40,447 bases of DNA from Clostridiales bacterium. Its GTDB lineage: Bacteria; Bacillota; Clostridia; Tissierellales; GPF-1. Where the stretch lies: the NCBI GenBank assembly GCA_013619125.1, contig JABXKS010000086.1, positions 1-40,447 on the forward strand, read 5' to 3'. The stretch's first letter is position 1, and the number at the start of each line of letters is the position of its first letter. A model generated the notes under the pieces. It was not told the origin of the DNA. It ran no database searches and saw only the letters and a list, made by a program, of their open reading frames with translations. This document shows positions 40,342-40,447 of this stretch, piece after piece. The position numbers and the translations under genes are program-made.

Positions 40342-40447
40342 TTATTTTTTCATCAACACCAAGGCGCTCTCCACCTGCAAGGCAACCCCTAAAGGAATAC
40401 AATCCTCATCGGCGTCAAAAGCCTCGTTATGCGGAGAAACCGTTGTG
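40342..40447 (-). CDS. M20-family amidohydrolase, C-terminal end only
   Basis: Hand translation of the minus strand from the window edge gives 34 codons ending in TAA (complement 40342-40344). The segment SPHNEAFDADEDCIPLGVAL matches the C-terminus of M20D peptidase/aminoacylase/hippurate-hydrolase-like enzymes (pattern HsPkFDvDE.aLpiGvalhv..al.yL). The catalytic part lies outside the window, so the substrate cannot be told. Confidence 0.75.
   Translation of the reverse strand, partial: TTVSPHNEAFDADEDCIPLGVALQVESALVLMKK

Noticed and set aside
1-40447. tRNA, rRNA, CRISPR arrays, transposases, phage genes
   Set aside because: Looked for on both strands by eye; no cloverleaf with CCA/TTC-loop pattern, no repeat-spacer array, no transposase or integrase motif was found.

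Overview
The window looks like a chromosomal segment of an anaerobic, low-to-moderate G+C Gram-positive bacterium, probably a clostridial Firmicute. The support is Gram-positive ribosome-binding sites (AGGAGG types) before most genes, sigma-A style promoters, many hairpin-plus-T-run terminators, a lipoprotein-type ribose-binding protein, an MMPL exporter, and an oxygen-sensitive glycyl radical enzyme with its activase. Nearly all genes lie on the minus strand. I see no rRNA, tRNA, insertion sequence, prophage or CRISPR array.

Layout. 1-5 kb: a surface-polysaccharide edge with a cut galE, a decayed 3' end of a mannose-1-phosphate guanylyltransferase gene, and a capK-capA-capK trio. 5.2-7.5 kb: a secreted MORN-repeat protein and a Cys-containing protein of unknown function. 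7.5-13.7 kb: a 2-keto-3-deoxy-sugar-acid unit (dgoK, IclR regulator, KDPG/HOG aldolase, aminotransferase, dicarboxylate/amino-acid symporter, KDG kinase) with repeated GTTTC-N7-GAAAC palindromes in front of dgoK, the regulator and the aldolase. 13.8-20.5 kb: a large GLUG/coiled-coil surface protein coupled to an RND/MMPL exporter, with a divergent TetR regulator. 20.5-23.1 kb: GNAT, alpha/beta hydrolase and TauE/SafE exporter. 23.2-27.1 kb: an NhaC antiporter, D-cysteine desulfhydrase-like enzyme and RidA, divergent from a YheO/DauR-type regulator; this suggests D-amino-acid use. 27.2-34.0 kb: a complete ribose operon rbsR-rbsD-btpA-rbsK-rbsA-rbsC-rbsB with two RbsR-type operators. 34.1-39.6 kb: a four-gene operon nagA-like / glycyl radical enzyme / activase / DeoR regulator with a 16-bp inverted repeat at its promoter. 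39.6-40.4 kb: an orphan AbiEi-like antitoxin lacking the usual N-terminal winged helix, and the tail of an M20 amidohydrolase.

The best candidate for an undescribed system is the glycyl radical enzyme operon. The enzyme carries a GCVET active site (Cys438/Glu440) and an RVAGY glycyl loop (Gly782). It lacks the Asp that glycerol and choline enzymes place about 14 residues after the Cys. Its activase has a degenerate ferredoxin-like insert. Its partner is a NagA-family deacetylase with altered active-site signatures. This suggests an anaerobic route for an N-acetylated or amino-sugar-like compound whose substrate I cannot name. Second is the 2-keto-3-deoxy-sugar-acid unit, which has two different kinases, an aminotransferase and an acidic-solute symporter but no dehydratase.
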